Positions 63,635 to 64,000 of a DNA stretch of 64,000 nucleotides are shown one piece after another. The position numbers and the translations under genes were made by a program. The stretch lies in NCBI RefSeq assembly GCF_021530565.1, contig NZ_JAKGBI010000008.1, positions 124,001 through 188,000 of the forward strand, in the 5' to 3' direction. Source of the DNA: Pseudoalteromonas sp. SMS1. Lineage in GTDB: Bacteria; Pseudomonadota; Gammaproteobacteria; Enterobacterales; Alteromonadaceae. The notes under the pieces were generated by a model. It was not told where the DNA came from and ran no database searches. It was given only the letters and a program-made list of their open reading frames with translations. Numbering within the stretch: the stretch's first letter is position 1; every line of letters starts with the position of its first letter.

Positions 63635-64000
63635 ATGCGCCTTATCATCGGCATACGTAACTTTGTCTTGCGACTATTTTATAGGGCTGCTCGCCCGCTC
63701 ATATTCCTGATGGATCCGGAAGATGCACACTACATGTTTAAACGCGTAGGTGTTTTTTTAGGTTCTAATTTCCTTACTCGTTGGATTACATCCATATTCT
63801 TTAACTATGGACATCGTAGTCTGAATATTGAAGTTGACGGCATTAAGTATAGAAACCCTTTAGGATTATCGGCAGGATTTGATAAAGATGGCGAACTGAC
63901 CAAAATTTACCCTTCGATTGGCTTCGGTTTAGCAGAATTAGGCTCATTCACTGGAGAAGTTTGCCCTGGAAACCCAGGGAAAAGGCTTTTTAGAATGGTT
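63635..64000 (+). CDS. Quinone-type dihydroorotate dehydrogenase-like protein, N-terminus (partial)
   Basis: The first 122 residues of a class 2 DHODH-like protein run off the right edge. It has a hydrophobic amphipathic N-terminus (IIGIRNFVLRLFYRAARPLIF), DPEDAHYMFKRVG, and IKYRNPLGLSAGFDKDGEL (the FMN-binding NPLGLAAG.DKDG motif), then FGLAELGSFTGEVCPGNPGKRLFRM. The family oxidises dihydroorotate in pyrimidine synthesis at the inner membrane. The GSFTGEVCPGNPG region differs from the usual GTVTPRPQPGN, so it may be a divergent member. GGAGG lies six bases before ATG 63635. Confidence 0.82.
   Translation, partial: MRLIIGIRNFVLRLFYRAARPLIFLMDPEDAHYMFKRVGVFLGSNFLTRWITSIFFNYGHRSLNIEVDGIKYRNPLGLSAGFDKDGELTKIYPSIGFGLAELGSFTGEVCPGNPGKRLFRMV

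Overview
The window is 64 kb of chromosomal DNA from a marine gammaproteobacterium of the Alteromonadales, most likely Pseudoalteromonas or a close relative. That placement is an inference from gene content and protein character: an AlaA-type aminotransferase, the dapE-yffB pairing, an Entner-Doudoroff operon under LacI-type control, astB, an MCE transporter, many GGDEF/EAL/HD-GYP proteins, and an AT-leaning base composition. I see no rRNA, tRNA, CRISPR array, prophage or complete insertion sequence. Two genes are cut by the window edges: pta at the left and a pyrD-like gene at the right.

Layout. 1-3.4 kb: the end of pta, then a tightly overlapping five-gene operon (ACT protein, EIIA-Glc-like protein, yffB, dapE, M15 peptidase). 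3.4-6.7 kb: alaA, a lone Hpt protein, and a coupled pair (DTW-type tRNA-modifying enzyme and a CLCA_X/LPD1 protein). 6.9-18.7 kb: a hybrid histidine kinase, an EAL protein, mrp, metG and a beta-propeller sensor kinase. 18.7-23.3 kb: a tmk-holB-pilZ-tatD-phoD-like operon. 23.7-26.7 kb: a second EAL protein and adk. 26.9-34.1 kb: the glucose block, with edd-eda-gap and glk-lacI transcribed leftward and a second lacI-type gene divergent. Three perfect 14-bp palindromes (TGACACCGGTGTCA) sit in its two promoter regions. 34-38.2 kb: a lone betaine-type binding protein, a PdxH-like oxidase, a gamma-glutamylcyclotransferase-like protein, a diguanylate cyclase and a broken NUDIX gene. 38.8-42.1 kb: a four-gene MCE/Mla-type lipid-transport operon. 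42.4-43.4 kb: acpH and a VOC protein. 43.4-56.4 kb: a six-gene operon joining an outer-membrane TPR/barrel protein, a FecR protein, a 1912-residue surface lipoprotein, a metallo-beta-lactamase-fold enzyme, a CHASE2 adenylate cyclase and an HD-GYP protein. 56.7-59.9 kb: a DUF350-unknown-SpeE-like membrane operon. 60.1-64 kb: astB, a small membrane protein, dCMP deaminase, an unknown protein and the start of a pyrD-like gene.

How the genes work together. The glucose block is a self-contained pathway from glucose phosphorylation (Glk) through 6-phosphogluconate cleavage (Edd, Eda) to GAPDH, probably with one LacI-type repressor acting on all three operator copies. Second-messenger signalling is heavily represented: two EAL proteins with decayed GGDEF halves, one intact diguanylate cyclase, one HD-GYP enzyme, one PilZ protein and one class III cyclase.

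The best candidate for an undescribed system is the 43.4-56.4 kb operon. It looks like a surface lipoprotein, its possible outer-membrane translocator and a periplasmic FecR-type factor, all wired to cyclic-nucleotide enzymes. Runs of eight and nine consecutive G in two of its genes may allow on/off switching. Other points of interest are the MCE operon, whose ATPase lacks both the catalytic glutamate and the switch histidine, and the EIIA-like protein, which keeps His90 but has Cys in place of His75.
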